DNA of 64,000 bases. It comes from an uncultured Pseudomonadota bacterium (GTDB lineage Bacteria; Pseudomonadota; Gammaproteobacteria; Burkholderiales; JALYOK01). The stretch is from NCBI GenBank assembly GCA_902826775.1, contig CADEHE010000017.1, forward strand, positions 22,162 through 86,161, written 5' to 3'. A program made the position numbers and the translations under genes. The notes under the pieces are model-generated. The model was not told where the DNA came from and did not search any database. It worked only from the letters and a program-made list of their open reading frames with translations. Below are positions 1-8,867 of this stretch, piece after piece (the stretch's first letter is position 1; every line of letters starts with the position of its first letter).

Positions 1-273
1 AGTCTGAGCGCCATGGGCCTGCTCTATCTTTATCTGATGGAGTACAAGAGCGTCTGGCGCAACGCAGCGTTAATTGCTGCCATCCTGCCAATCGCGTTCG
101 TAGCCAACATTGTCCGTGTGCTTGTGCTCGTTCTCATCACCTATTACATGGGGGACGCCGCCGGACAGGGCTTCATGCACGGGTTTGCCGGCATTTCGTT
201 GTTTGTGATTGCTTTGTTGTTCTTGTTTCTGTTCGACTTGCTGCTTGGGCTGCTTGTGCGGGTGCGCAAATGA
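1..273 (+). CDS. xrtB: Exosortase, XrtB type (C-terminal part, cut by window edge)
   Basis: This is the last ~90 residues of an exosortase, the polytopic membrane transpeptidase thought to cleave PEP-CTERM sorting signals. The frame is open from base 1 (reads SLSAMGLLYLYL), so the gene begins upstream of the window and the catalytic Cys is not visible. Two hallmarks remain: the Arg in the NIVRV helix and the His in GFMHGFAG, both conserved in exosortases. The YYMGDAAGQGFMHG stretch resembles XrtB rather than XrtA. At least two membrane helices are present. The stop overlaps the epsI start as ATGA, so the two are translationally coupled. Assignment to the B type rests on recalled family features plus the EpsI, EpsA and EpsL partners nearby. 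Confidence 0.88.
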   Translation, partial: SLSAMGLLYLYLMEYKSVWRNAALIAAILPIAFVANIVRVLVLVLITYYMGDAAGQGFMHGFAGISLFVIALLFLFLFDLLLGLLVRVRK

Positions 274-956
274 TCTTCTGGCGCTCGGTTGCCGTTGCGG
301 TGGCGATGTTGGCAGCCGCTGGGTTGGCTATCGCCATGAAACCGTCGATGCGCGCCGACAAAGCCAGGGCGAATATAGATCGTCTTGTCCCAGAGCGGTT
401 CGGTGCTTGGCGTGTCGACCCAACGCTGATTCCGATCGCGCCGTCGCCAGACGTACAGGCGAATTTGGATCAAATATATGACAAGGTCGTCTCGCGTGCT
501 TACTTAGGGCCAAATGGAGGGCACGTCATGCTTTCGATCGCTTACGGCGGCGAGCAGAACGATAGCCTTAAAGCGCATCGTCAAGAGGTTTGCTATACCG
601 CGCAAGGATTTCAGGTGCGCGACTTGCGGCCCGATGAGATGCATTTTGGCGCACACGTCATTCCGGTCGTACGAATGGTCGCGCAAAAGGGGGCGCGCGT
701 CGAACCAGTGACCTACTGGTTCACGATGGGTGACGAAGTTGTGCTGACCAGAAGCGCGCGGCTGTTGGCTCAGGTAAAGCATGGGTTGCGCGGGTATATC
801 CCCGACGGTATGTTGGTGCGGATTTCAAATATTTCTACAGACCCGCAGGCATCGTTTGCGTTGCATGACAGTTTTGTGCGCGATTTGATCGCTGCGATGC
901 ACGCGCAACACGCTGCGCGGTTCGTGGGTCCTTTCAAGCCGCAGCAACCTGGCTAG
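270..956 (+). CDS. epsI: Exosortase-associated protein EpsI (B type)
   Basis: A 228-residue protein with an N-terminal membrane anchor or signal (about residues 1-23, ending near AIAMK) followed by a periplasmic domain. The central stretch with AYGGEQNDSL, then a conserved His and a Cys (HRQEVCYTAQGF, about residues 104-115) is the typical EpsI-domain signature. EpsI proteins are encoded next to exosortases, sometimes fused to them, and are required for exopolysaccharide production; their exact biochemical role is unsettled. It starts inside the exosortase stop codon. It is the second gene of the long plus-strand polysaccharide operon. Confidence 0.88.
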   Translation: MIFWRSVAVAVAMLAAAGLAIAMKPSMRADKARANIDRLVPERFGAWRVDPTLIPIAPSPDVQANLDQIYDKVVSRAYLGPNGGHVMLSIAYGGEQNDSLKAHRQEVCYTAQGFQVRDLRPDEMHFGAHVIPVVRMVAQKGARVEPVTYWFTMGDEVVLTRSARLLAQVKHGLRGYIPDGMLVRISNISTDPQASFALHDSFVRDLIAAMHAQHAARFVGPFKPQQPG

Positions 957-975
957 CGCACGGCCGGTCGATGAG

Positions 976-2469
976 TTGATGCGCACGATCGACTTTCGTC
1001 GCTTTGCCGCGATTGGCGCTGTCACGCTGTCAAGCCTGGCGCTAGCGGCGTTTTGGGGCGCTGCTTCTGCGTTGGTCGGCGGCGTCTTGCCGCTACTTCT
1101 GATCATATCCTTCGGTGCGGCGGCACTGATTCTCTTCGATTATCGGCTCGGCGTGTTATTGCTGATTGTGACGTTGCCGATTTCGCACACAACGCTGTTT
1201 CCGCACGAATTGTTCGGCGTCGCCGGGCTGAATCCGCTAAATCTGCTGTTCGTAGCGACGTTGGGCTCCTACGCCGTCGCCCGACTTACCGGACAAAGCA
1301 CTGTGCGCATCCCGTATTCGAAAACATTGTTGATCTGGTACGTGTTGCCGATCACTATCGCCGGGTTCTACGGCGCGACTCAAGTTAAGTACATTCCGGA
1401 AATTCTGCGGCTGGGGGCAACTGGGGAAAGCAACTTGGGGGTGGGAAACAGCCGTCAATTCCTTCAGTTTTATGTTTTGAAGCCCATGTTGCAGGTGTTC
1501 TTCGCGCATCTAGTGGCGCTGGGCGTTTATCAAACCAAATCTGCTTCGCGTTATTGGATCGCGTTTCTTATATCACTACAATTCATCGCAATCTTGCCTG
1601 CGCTGGTAGTGGGTATTTCTGGACTGAGCCTCGATATCCTCGCGGCGAGTTTTGCACGGCAATTTCTATCTGGATTGGGGTTGCACGCGAACGAACTTGG
1701 GCCTCTATACGGATTCGGCTTTGCGCTAGTGTTGTTCACCTGGCCTCATTTGGCGACGTTGCGCAGCAAGTTCGCGGCGCTGGTAGTTCTCGCTAGCACC
1801 GCATTGTCGATCATGCTTACATTTTCGCGTGGCGGCTACGTATTCTTTTTGACCGTGTGCGTTGCGTTCTTAGTGAAACGTCGGCAGTTCAGGACAATAG
1901 TCGCCGCTTTTGTGTTGGGTGGCGTTGGCTTCGCTCTCCTGCCACAAGCGGTTTACGACCGCGTCCTTACGGGCTTCGATCCCGGTTCGCAGGTAGGTTC
2001 TAAGCGGGACGAGCTCACGGCAGGGCGGGTTCATGAGATTTGGCTGCCGTTGCTCCCGGATCTGGCCGCACATCCAATCGCTGGCAATGGCAAGAACGCG
2101 ATCATGTGGTCCAGCGCGGTTCGAGAAGGTCGTATTGCGCCGCTGGTTACGCCCCACAATCTGTACTTGCGCCTCGCCCTGGATATGGGGCTGCTTGGTT
2201 TCCTGGCAATGACTGTGGTGGTAGTGTGGTTGCGCCGGGAGTTTCGGCAGCTTGCGGGCGATACGTCCATCGACCCCAGGTGGCGGGGCATGTTGCAAGG
2301 CGCCGGGGTCGCGCTACTCGCGTACTTGGTCGCCGGCGTGGCCAACGGCGACTACGCGCCGGCTCCGGAAACTACGTTCTTGTGGTTGGCGATTGGCATC
2401 GCGCTGGGACTGCGTCAGCGCGTCAACGAATCCGGAACTGCGATAGCGACTACGCATGTGCGGCATTAG
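976..2469 (+). CDS. O-antigen ligase/Wzy-like polysaccharide polymerase
   Basis: A 497-residue very hydrophobic protein with roughly ten or more membrane helices. The region TFSRGGYVFFL, followed by a large periplasmic loop containing PHNLYLRLALDMG (about residues 392-405), is the Wzy_C / O-antigen-ligase domain pattern, where the HN pair lies in the active loop. These enzymes polymerise or transfer lipid-linked sugar repeats on the periplasmic face of the inner membrane. It lies 19 bp after epsI and its end overlaps asnB by 14 bp. In an XrtB locus it is the likely polymerase of the exopolysaccharide, but a ligase role cannot be excluded. Confidence 0.82.
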   Translation: MMRTIDFRRFAAIGAVTLSSLALAAFWGAASALVGGVLPLLLIISFGAAALILFDYRLGVLLLIVTLPISHTTLFPHELFGVAGLNPLNLLFVATLGSYAVARLTGQSTVRIPYSKTLLIWYVLPITIAGFYGATQVKYIPEILRLGATGESNLGVGNSRQFLQFYVLKPMLQVFFAHLVALGVYQTKSASRYWIAFLISLQFIAILPALVVGISGLSLDILAASFARQFLSGLGLHANELGPLYGFGFALVLFTWPHLATLRSKFAALVVLASTALSIMLTFSRGGYVFFLTVCVAFLVKRRQFRTIVAAFVLGGVGFALLPQAVYDRVLTGFDPGSQVGSKRDELTAGRVHEIWLPLLPDLAAHPIAGNGKNAIMWSSAVREGRIAPLVTPHNLYLRLALDMGLLGFLAMTVVVVWLRREFRQLAGDTSIDPRWRGMLQGAGVALLAYLVAGVANGDYAPAPETTFLWLAIGIALGLRQRVNESGTAIATTHVRH

Positions 2470-4369
2470 CGGATTCTGGGCGCGCGATCGCGCGTTGCCC
2501 GGTGCGCGCGATCAGCTTGCGCGCAGCGTCGAGGCCCTCACTCATCGCGGTCCCGACAGCAACGGACTGTGGCTCGACGGCGAGACTGTCGGCTTAGGCC
2601 ATCGTCGTCTGTCCATTCTCGACCTGTCTGCCCACGGATATCAACCCATGCAGAGTGCGCGCAATGGGCGCTACGTGATTAGCTACAACGGCGAGATCTA
2701 CAATTTCGCTGAAATTCGCCGCGAACTCGAACCTCTGGGCTACCACTTCTTAGGCACTGGCGACACCGAGGTGATGCTCGCTGCTTTTGAACAATGGGGC
2801 ATGGCGGCGCTGCAGCGCTTTTTGGGTATGTTTGCGATCGCTTTATGGGATCGCACCGAACAGCGCATGTATTTGATTCGGGATCGTCTAGGAGTAAAGC
2901 CACTCTATTACGGCTGGCAGCGCGGTGTGCTTTGGTTTGGCTCCGAGCTAAAAGCATTGCGCGCCTTTACCCACTGGGAAGCGCAGATTGATCGCGCAGC
3001 GTTGGGGGAGTTCTTTCGCTTTGGCTACATTTCCGCGCCACGCAGCATCTACGCGTGCGTGCGCAAACTACCGCCAGGGCATTGGCTGGAGCTGGGTGCG
3101 CGGGGTGAACCCCAAATCGCCCGTTACTGGTCCGTGTTGGATGCGCCCAGCAATGAAGCCGCTGCCAACGAAGACCGGTTGGCCGAGCAACTCGAAGCGT
3201 TACTCGTGGATGCGTTTCGCTTGCGCATGATTGCAGATGTACCTGTCGGGGTATTCCTCTCAGGTGGGGTAGATTCTTCAATTGTAGCGGCAATCCTTAG
3301 CCAGTATCAGGATATACGAACCTATACCATCGGCTTCAACGAAGCCGCATTCGACGAGTCAGGCTGGAGCGCGAAAGTGGCGGCGCATTTGGGAACGCAG
3401 CACACCAGCCGCGTGCTTGATCTCAAACAAGCGCGTGACATCTTGCCGCGCTGGGCCGATTTGTACGACGAGCCCTTCGGTGATTCCTCCGGGATACCGA
3501 CGTACTTAGTATCCCAGGTGGCGAGCGAATCGGTAAAAGTCGTGCTCTCGGCAGACGGTGGCGACGAGTTGTTCAACGGCTACAACTTGTACACATCTAC
3601 TCTGGCGCGCGAATCGCGCCTGCGTGATATTCCTGGCTGGCTCAAACGCCTGACGGCGAACTGCGCGGGCCTCATGCCGGTGAGCGCTATGGAGCAACTC
3701 GCGGCCGCCATGCCGCTGGCGGGTTCTAGTGCTGGGGTCCTGTTAGCCGGGACGGCCGCGCGCGCGCGCAGACTTGCGCCTATTTTACGCGGGCACGCCG
3801 CGCGAGCCACTTACGAAGCGACGCTGGCACAGTGGACCGACGAAGAGATCGTCAGCCTGGTGGGCGTTGCCGGCGCGCCGCGCAGCCTGGCGAGTTCCTA
3901 TCCGGGTGCAATGGCGCAGCAGATGGCGACGTGGGACTTGCACCACTACTTGCCCGACGACATTCTGACGAAAGTGGATCGCGCCACCATGGCAGCCAGT
4001 ATAGAGGGACGAGAGCCGCTGCTCGACCACCGTTTGGTGGAATTCGCATACCGGTTGCCGCTAACATTTAAGCGCGGGCGACTAGGGTCGAAGCATCTCT
4101 TGAAGAAGGTGCTCTACAAATATGTTCCGCGACCCTTTATCGACAGACCCAAACAAGGATTCGGCGTGCCTGTCCACGCGTGGCTTAAGGGTGATCTGTC
4201 TTCATTGCTAGATCGGTACCTTAACCGGCGCCGCATTGATGAAGCGGGTTTGCTTCATCCCGGGCAGGTTGAGCGCAATGTTAAGTTGTTCCGTGCCGGC
4301 TGTGACCAATACGCCAACAAGGTGTGGCTGCTGCTGGCGTTCGAGATGTGGCGCGAACGATGGGGCTAA
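2456..4369 (+). CDS. asnB: Asparagine synthase (glutamine-hydrolysing)-like amidotransferase
   Basis: A 637-residue protein. Met1 is followed by Cys2 (MCGISGF), the nucleophile of class II glutamine amidotransferases once Met is removed, and this fixes the start. The N-terminal glutaminase domain (about 1-210) has NGEIYN and GDTEV. The synthetase domain carries the ATP pyrophosphatase P-loop SGGVDSS at about residue 269, and later SADGGDELFNGY and DILTKVDRATM. Such enzymes are common in exosortase/EPS loci, where they may amidate a sugar acid or a lipid-linked intermediate rather than make asparagine; that is inference. The start overlaps the polymerase gene and the end overlaps the next glycosyltransferase. 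Confidence 0.9.
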   Translation: MCGISGFWARDRALPGARDQLARSVEALTHRGPDSNGLWLDGETVGLGHRRLSILDLSAHGYQPMQSARNGRYVISYNGEIYNFAEIRRELEPLGYHFLGTGDTEVMLAAFEQWGMAALQRFLGMFAIALWDRTEQRMYLIRDRLGVKPLYYGWQRGVLWFGSELKALRAFTHWEAQIDRAALGEFFRFGYISAPRSIYACVRKLPPGHWLELGARGEPQIARYWSVLDAPSNEAAANEDRLAEQLEALLVDAFRLRMIADVPVGVFLSGGVDSSIVAAILSQYQDIRTYTIGFNEAAFDESGWSAKVAAHLGTQHTSRVLDLKQARDILPRWADLYDEPFGDSSGIPTYLVSQVASESVKVVLSADGGDELFNGYNLYTSTLARESRLRDIPGWLKRLTANCAGLMPVSAMEQLAAAMPLAGSSAGVLLAGTAARARRLAPILRGHAARATYEATLAQWTDEEIVSLVGVAGAPRSLASSYPGAMAQQMATWDLHHYLPDDILTKVDRATMAASIEGREPLLDHRLVEFAYRLPLTFKRGRLGSKHLLKKVLYKYVPRPFIDRPKQGFGVPVHAWLKGDLSSLLDRYLNRRRIDEAGLLHPGQVERNVKLFRAGCDQYANKVWLLLAFEMWRERWG

Positions 4370-5589
4370 AGCCGGTCTCCGCGCATGCGCAGCGAGCGGC
4401 TGCCCTGCCTCCCCGCAGAATCTTGTTTGTCACCAGCACGTTGCTGGACTTTGGTGGCGCGGAAAAGCAACTGGTTGGATTGGCCAGCGGTCTCGCCGAG
4501 CGTGGCCACGAAGTCACGGTCTACACGCTTACGGATAAAGTGTCACGTGCGACGGAGCTGCAAGCGGCCGGTGTGCGGGTAGTTGTTGGTCAAAAGCGGC
4601 GCAAACTTGATCTGCGCTTGGTTCGGGAAATGCGAGCTTTCGTGCGCCAATTCCGGCCGGATGTGGTCCAGGGTTTTCTGTTTGACGGAAACGTTTACGC
4701 CGCGCTCGCAGGTGCCGGCATAGCGCCTGCAGTGCTCGCCTCCGAGCGCAGTCACAACTATCAACTTAACGCACGGCAACGCCTTGCTCACGGCTTAGTG
4801 CGTCGTTTGGTCGTAGGTGTCGTGGCGAACAGTTTCGCCGGCAAAGATTTCGCAGAGAAGTTGTATCGCCTGAGCGCGGATCGGGTCGAAGTCGTATGGA
4901 ACGGTATTACCGTGTCCGGCGCACGTTGCGACCCAAGCGCCCGCGCTCTCGCGCAACAGTTCTTCGGGCGCACCGACGTCAAAGTGGCATGTCTTGTCGG
5001 CAACATAAAACCGGAAAAGGACTATTTGCTGGCGCTCGATGTTGCCGCGTCGTTAGTGCGGCTTGATGCGAGTTGGCGGGTGCTGTTTATTGGCGATCAG
5101 CTCTCCACGGTGCGCGACGCGGCGGCTGACACCAGTGACTATAAGTCCAAAGTGTTGGCTCGCTTCGAAGCGCTGGAGCTCGCGCACAAAGTAGTATTCG
5201 CAGGTCTGCGAAAAGATGCAGCGACGCTGTTGGGTCAGTCCGACGTGTTGTTCGTCACCTCACGCAATGAGGGATTTCCCAATGCCGTGCTGGAGGCGAT
5301 GAGCCTTGGCATTCCCGTCGTGAGCACAGAGTTTTCCGATATCCGGCGCATTCTTCCCATGCCCTGGCAAGTGCCGGAGCGCCGAGACCCGGGACTTATT
5401 GCCGAGACCATATTGCGGGCGGCACAGGCGCGGGAATTGCTCAGCGCTGCGCAGCTGCAGTGGGTGCAGCGCAATGCGACTTGGGAACACGCGCTGAATG
5501 CCCTGGAGGGCGTTCATAGGAAGTTCCTCGCTCGCGGGCGTGCGCGCCAGGAAGTAGCCGGTGTTAGGCAGCTAGGGCGGCGCCGATGA
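4360..5589 (+). CDS. Glycosyltransferase family 4
   Basis: A GT4-type (GT-B fold) glycosyltransferase of about 409 residues. The N-terminal domain begins ILFVTSTLLDFGGAEKQLVGLASGLAERGHEV, with the Gly-rich acceptor-side loop. The C-terminal nucleotide-sugar domain holds VACLVGNIKPEKDY and the retaining-enzyme motif EGFPNAVLEAMSLGIPVVST (about residues 302-321), with the two Glu residues of the E-x7-E motif. The ATG inside the end of asnB gives a 10-bp overlap and is preferred; a GTG 36 bp upstream is in frame and possible. It probably acts on the cytoplasmic face, adding a sugar to the undecaprenyl-linked repeat. The donor cannot be told from sequence. Confidence 0.88.
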   Translation: MGLKPVSAHAQRAAALPPRRILFVTSTLLDFGGAEKQLVGLASGLAERGHEVTVYTLTDKVSRATELQAAGVRVVVGQKRRKLDLRLVREMRAFVRQFRPDVVQGFLFDGNVYAALAGAGIAPAVLASERSHNYQLNARQRLAHGLVRRLVVGVVANSFAGKDFAEKLYRLSADRVEVVWNGITVSGARCDPSARALAQQFFGRTDVKVACLVGNIKPEKDYLLALDVAASLVRLDASWRVLFIGDQLSTVRDAAADTSDYKSKVLARFEALELAHKVVFAGLRKDAATLLGQSDVLFVTSRNEGFPNAVLEAMSLGIPVVSTEFSDIRRILPMPWQVPERRDPGLIAETILRAAQARELLSAAQLQWVQRNATWEHALNALEGVHRKFLARGRARQEVAGVRQLGRRR

Positions 5590-6743
5590 GCCCATTGCCG
5601 AGTATTTGCTTCGTGGCGCCGATGGCGTATCCGATGTTCGCTGGGACCACGAGCGTCGCGATTTCTGGAGGCGCCGAGGTGCAGCAGATTGTCGTGGCGC
5701 GCGCTCTCGCCAGGCTGGGCGTGTCTGTCTCAATGGTGTGCTTTGATTTTGGCCAACCCGAGCGGGTGTGCATCGAAGGCGTCAATATCTACCGCGCGCA
5801 CAAGATCGACGCAGGATGGCCTGGCCTGCGGTTTTTGCACCCGCGGCTGAAAGCGATGTGGAGCGCCATGCGCGCTGCAGATGCCGACGTCTACTATCAG
5901 AGATCCGCGGGAGCACTTACTGGAATAGTAGTCATGTTTGCCCGAATGCAAGGTAGAAAGTCCATCGTTGCCGGCGCCAACAATCAAGATTTCGACCTTC
6001 GCGGGCAGCCTTTTGTGCGCTCGCGCCGCGATCGATGGCTGCACAAGATAGGTGTGCGCAATGCCGATGCCATTGTTGCGCAAAACGTGGTCCAGCGCGA
6101 CGCCCTGAAAAAGCACTACGGGAGAGTGTGCGCCGTGATCCCCAACTGCAGGGAACCTGCGACGATCATCAGGGCAAATAAAGAAGGCGGCGTTGTGCTG
6201 TGGGTTGGCACCGTCGCGCCCATCAAGCAACCGGAAGAATTGCTGAAGGTAGCCGCTGCGTTGCCCGGCGTGCGCTTCCGCATGGTCGGCGGGCCGCGAG
6301 GCGATGCGGCCGGCGCCAAATACTTCCATCAAATCGCCGCAAGCGCGGCACAGCTTGCTAACGTCGAGTTCCTTGGACATGTGCCCTACACGGAGATTGA
6401 TCGGCATTTCGACGATGCTTGCTTGCTCGTGAATACTTCGCGGTCTGAGGGATTTCCAAATACCTTTCTGCAAGCCTGGTCGCGCGGCGTTCCCACTGTT
6501 GCCATGTTCGATACAGGCTGCCGTGACGCTGATCGGGTCGTTGGTGTGTTGGCGCAAAGCGCTGATCAGGTCGCTGCGCACGTTCAAAATCTTCTGGCTT
6601 CGGACGCTGCATGGCAGGCCGAAGCACGGCGCTGCTTTGAACACTTTGAAAAGCACCATAAATCATCTGTAGTAGCGGTGCGCTACAGCGAGTTGTTGCG
6701 CTCGCTAATGATCGCGCCCCAGGGGCGTACGCACCTAGCATGA
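5586..6743 (+). CDS. Glycosyltransferase family 4
   Basis: A 385-residue GT4-like enzyme starting in the previous stop (ATGA). The N-terminal part has ISGGAEVQQIVVARALARLG, the C-terminal part VLWVGTVAPIKQPEELLKVA and RSEGFPNTFLQAWSRGVPTV (about residues 286-305). The second Glu of the E-x7-E motif is replaced by Gln (FLQAW), a variant I recall from glycosyltransferases of exosortase loci, so it is not taken as inactivation. The end overlaps the flippase start by 4 bp, so the three genes are tightly coupled. Donor and acceptor are unknown. Confidence 0.87.
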   Translation: MSPLPSICFVAPMAYPMFAGTTSVAISGGAEVQQIVVARALARLGVSVSMVCFDFGQPERVCIEGVNIYRAHKIDAGWPGLRFLHPRLKAMWSAMRAADADVYYQRSAGALTGIVVMFARMQGRKSIVAGANNQDFDLRGQPFVRSRRDRWLHKIGVRNADAIVAQNVVQRDALKKHYGRVCAVIPNCREPATIIRANKEGGVVLWVGTVAPIKQPEELLKVAAALPGVRFRMVGGPRGDAAGAKYFHQIAASAAQLANVEFLGHVPYTEIDRHFDDACLLVNTSRSEGFPNTFLQAWSRGVPTVAMFDTGCRDADRVVGVLAQSADQVAAHVQNLLASDAAWQAEARRCFEHFEKHHKSSVVAVRYSELLRSLMIAPQGRTHLA

Positions 6744-8212
6744 CAAGCGTTCGGCAGAGGCTCCGCGCTGCTGGCACGTTGCTGCAGTCGCCCAAGACAG
6801 CATTGACCGCTGCGAGTTTGTTCGATTTTGGCTTGCAGTTGATTACGCCCATCGTCCTGGTACGGTTGCTCGACCCCTCCGACGTGGGCCTCTACCGATT
6901 GTTCTGGCTGATCGTGAACACCGCCGCCGGGTTTGGTGCGCCGGCGCTGACGCGCAGCTTGTTTTACTTCTTGCCACGCGTAGATGCGGCAGAGCGCCGT
7001 GCCTACATCAATCAGACACTTCTGTTCCTCGCGGCCTTAGGTGGTGTGGCTGCGATAATCATTCTGGTATGGATGCCCACATTGGCGCTAACTCAATCAG
7101 CGCATTCAGGATACGTGGGGATGGCGGCGGCTTTCACCTTCATGTGGATCGCGGCTGCTGCTCTCGATGCGTTGCCGATCGCAGACGAACGCATCGGCCT
7201 CAACACCCGCTTAGTAGTGGGGTGGGCGCTGTTGCGGACCGCGGTCTTGTGCGCCGCGGCGTTCGGAACCGGAAAGCTCGTCTATGTTTTGGTAGCGCTG
7301 TGCGCGCTTGTGGTAGCGCGCCTATTGGTGCTTGCATTCTACGTTCGAGCTTTCCACCAGCATCGCGCCTCGTGGCGGACAACACGCATAAAGCGGCACT
7401 TGGCCTATATCGCACCATTGGCGTTCGCCGCATCGCTGTACGGATTGCGATTGCAAGCGGACCCCTGGATCGTTGCGCACTGGTTTAGCGCGCAAGAGTT
7501 CGCAGCGTTCTCGTTGGCGATGGTGGTTCTGCCGCTAATTAACATACTGCGCCAGTCAATCTGCAATACAGCCTTGCCGGAAATGAATCGGCTGCAGGCG
7601 GGGGGCGACCACATGGGCATGCTGAGCGTTGCGGCGCGCGCCAACGCCACAGTGGCCAGCATTAGTTTTCCTGCTACCGTGTTCTTGTTCGCTTTTGCCG
7701 ATCCGATCGTGAACTTGGTGTTTACGCCAAATTTTGCCTTAACAGCTGATGTGCTGCGAATTTATTGTGTCTGCTTCCTCGCCCTGTCAATCGACGCCAG
7801 TGGCTTGGTGTTGGTGCTGGATCAAAGCCGCTATGCCATCCGTGTAAATTTAGTGTGCCTGATACTGTCTGTGCCAATAAGTGTAGCGGGCGCTCATTTC
7901 TTCGGATTGGCGGGCGCAGCGCTTGGTAGTACGGTGACGGCGTATGTTGAACTTCTCGCTCTGTTACGGCGCGCGGCTATTGTTTCCAACGGCAGCTTCG
8001 GCAAGGTGCAGAGCTGGCGTACCTTGTGGCGGTTACTGGGGTGCGCCGTCGCGGCTGCTAGCGCGGCTTTTGCGTTTAGCTGGGCCATGACTAGCGGTGC
8101 GTTCAACGGCCTAGTGCAGATCGGGTTCGCGGCGCTCGTGTGTGCGACCGCGTACTTGGCGATGACCGCGTATCTGCGCTTGCTGCCTGGTGTTTCGGCG
8201 CCGCGAACCTAG
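6740..8212 (+). CDS. Oligosaccharide flippase, Wzx/polysaccharide biosynthesis family
   Basis: A 490-residue integral membrane protein with about 12-14 predicted helices. The N-terminal region, beginning LTAASLFDFGLQLITPIVLVRLLDPSDVGLYRLF, matches the MATE-like Wzx family (amphipathic start, conserved LL-P-D-VG-YR segment). The family flips undecaprenyl-diphosphate-linked repeat units across the inner membrane. It starts in the previous stop and slightly overlaps the acetyltransferase frame. With the polymerase upstream it gives the Wzx/Wzy pair of a polymer pathway; the co-polymerase and outer-membrane export genes are not in this stretch and may lie upstream of the window. Confidence 0.85.
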   Translation: MTSVRQRLRAAGTLLQSPKTALTAASLFDFGLQLITPIVLVRLLDPSDVGLYRLFWLIVNTAAGFGAPALTRSLFYFLPRVDAAERRAYINQTLLFLAALGGVAAIIILVWMPTLALTQSAHSGYVGMAAAFTFMWIAAAALDALPIADERIGLNTRLVVGWALLRTAVLCAAAFGTGKLVYVLVALCALVVARLLVLAFYVRAFHQHRASWRTTRIKRHLAYIAPLAFAASLYGLRLQADPWIVAHWFSAQEFAAFSLAMVVLPLINILRQSICNTALPEMNRLQAGGDHMGMLSVAARANATVASISFPATVFLFAFADPIVNLVFTPNFALTADVLRIYCVCFLALSIDASGLVLVLDQSRYAIRVNLVCLILSVPISVAGAHFFGLAGAALGSTVTAYVELLALLRRAAIVSNGSFGKVQSWRTLWRLLGCAVAAASAAFAFSWAMTSGAFNGLVQIGFAALVCATAYLAMTAYLRLLPGVSAPRT

Positions 8213-8762
8213 CCGTGAGCTCGCTAGAACCTCCTTGGGCAAGTTCCCGCGGCGGACTCTTGGATTCGGAAGCATCGTGGTTCTAAGGCTGCATCGGGTA
8301 GCGCATCTTTGTTGGCGCTATCGCGTACCGCTGCTACCGCGCCTGATTTACATCTTCAACCGCATCGTCTTTGGCGTGGTGCTGCCGCCTTCGGTGCGTA
8401 TCGGACGCTCCGTCGTGCTCGGCTATCAAGGGCTGGGTACCGTCATCCACCGCCGTGCCGTTATCGGCAGCGGTGTCAACATTGGGTCAGGCGTTACGAT
8501 CGGCGGGCGGTCTGAGATGCAACAGGTGCCAGTGATCGAGGACGATGTCCTGCTGGGTACCGGCGCGAAAGTACTAGGTCCAGTGCGGGTCGGACGGGGA
8601 GCGAAGATCGGCGCGAACGCAGTGGTGTTAAGCGATGTTCCGGCATTTGCGGTTGCAGTTGGCGTGCCAGCTAAAGTCGTGCGTGTCGGCATCGCATGTC
8701 AACGCGGGCCGGAGGGGGGCTCGGCGGCGCCCGGCGAGAAGCCTCGGGAGCGAGGAAATTAA
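8190..8762 (+). CDS. Serine-acetyltransferase-like hexapeptide-repeat acyltransferase
   Basis: A small left-handed beta-helix acyltransferase. The N-terminal helical part resembles short serine-acetyltransferase homologues (RLHRVAHLCWRYRVPLLPRLIYIFNRIVFG), followed by repeats such as IGRSVVLGYQGLGTVIHRRAVIGSGVNIGSGVTIGG and a typical closing loop PAFAVAVGVPAKVV. Family members in sugar loci transfer acetyl groups to sugars or polyprenyl-linked glycans. The GTG used here overlaps the flippase by 23 bp; a GTG at 8277, just before the conserved helix, may be the real start and fits homologues better. The last 20 or so residues are Gly/Glu-rich and probably disordered. Confidence 0.82.
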   Translation: MFRRREPSRELARTSLGKFPRRTLGFGSIVVLRLHRVAHLCWRYRVPLLPRLIYIFNRIVFGVVLPPSVRIGRSVVLGYQGLGTVIHRRAVIGSGVNIGSGVTIGGRSEMQQVPVIEDDVLLGTGAKVLGPVRVGRGAKIGANAVVLSDVPAFAVAVGVPAKVVRVGIACQRGPEGGSAAPGEKPRERGN

Positions 8763-8867
8763 CACAATGGTCATGCATTGGCCGCAATATCGGGTTCGAT
8801 CGTCGGGCGCTGGGAGCAGTCCGGCTGCGCAGGATCTACAACAATCTCACTATCGGGAGCTGTCCGC

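Noticed and set aside
5730..6659. Minus-strand open frame of 309 codons
   Set aside because: Antisense to a glycosyltransferase with clear motifs and coupled start and stop.
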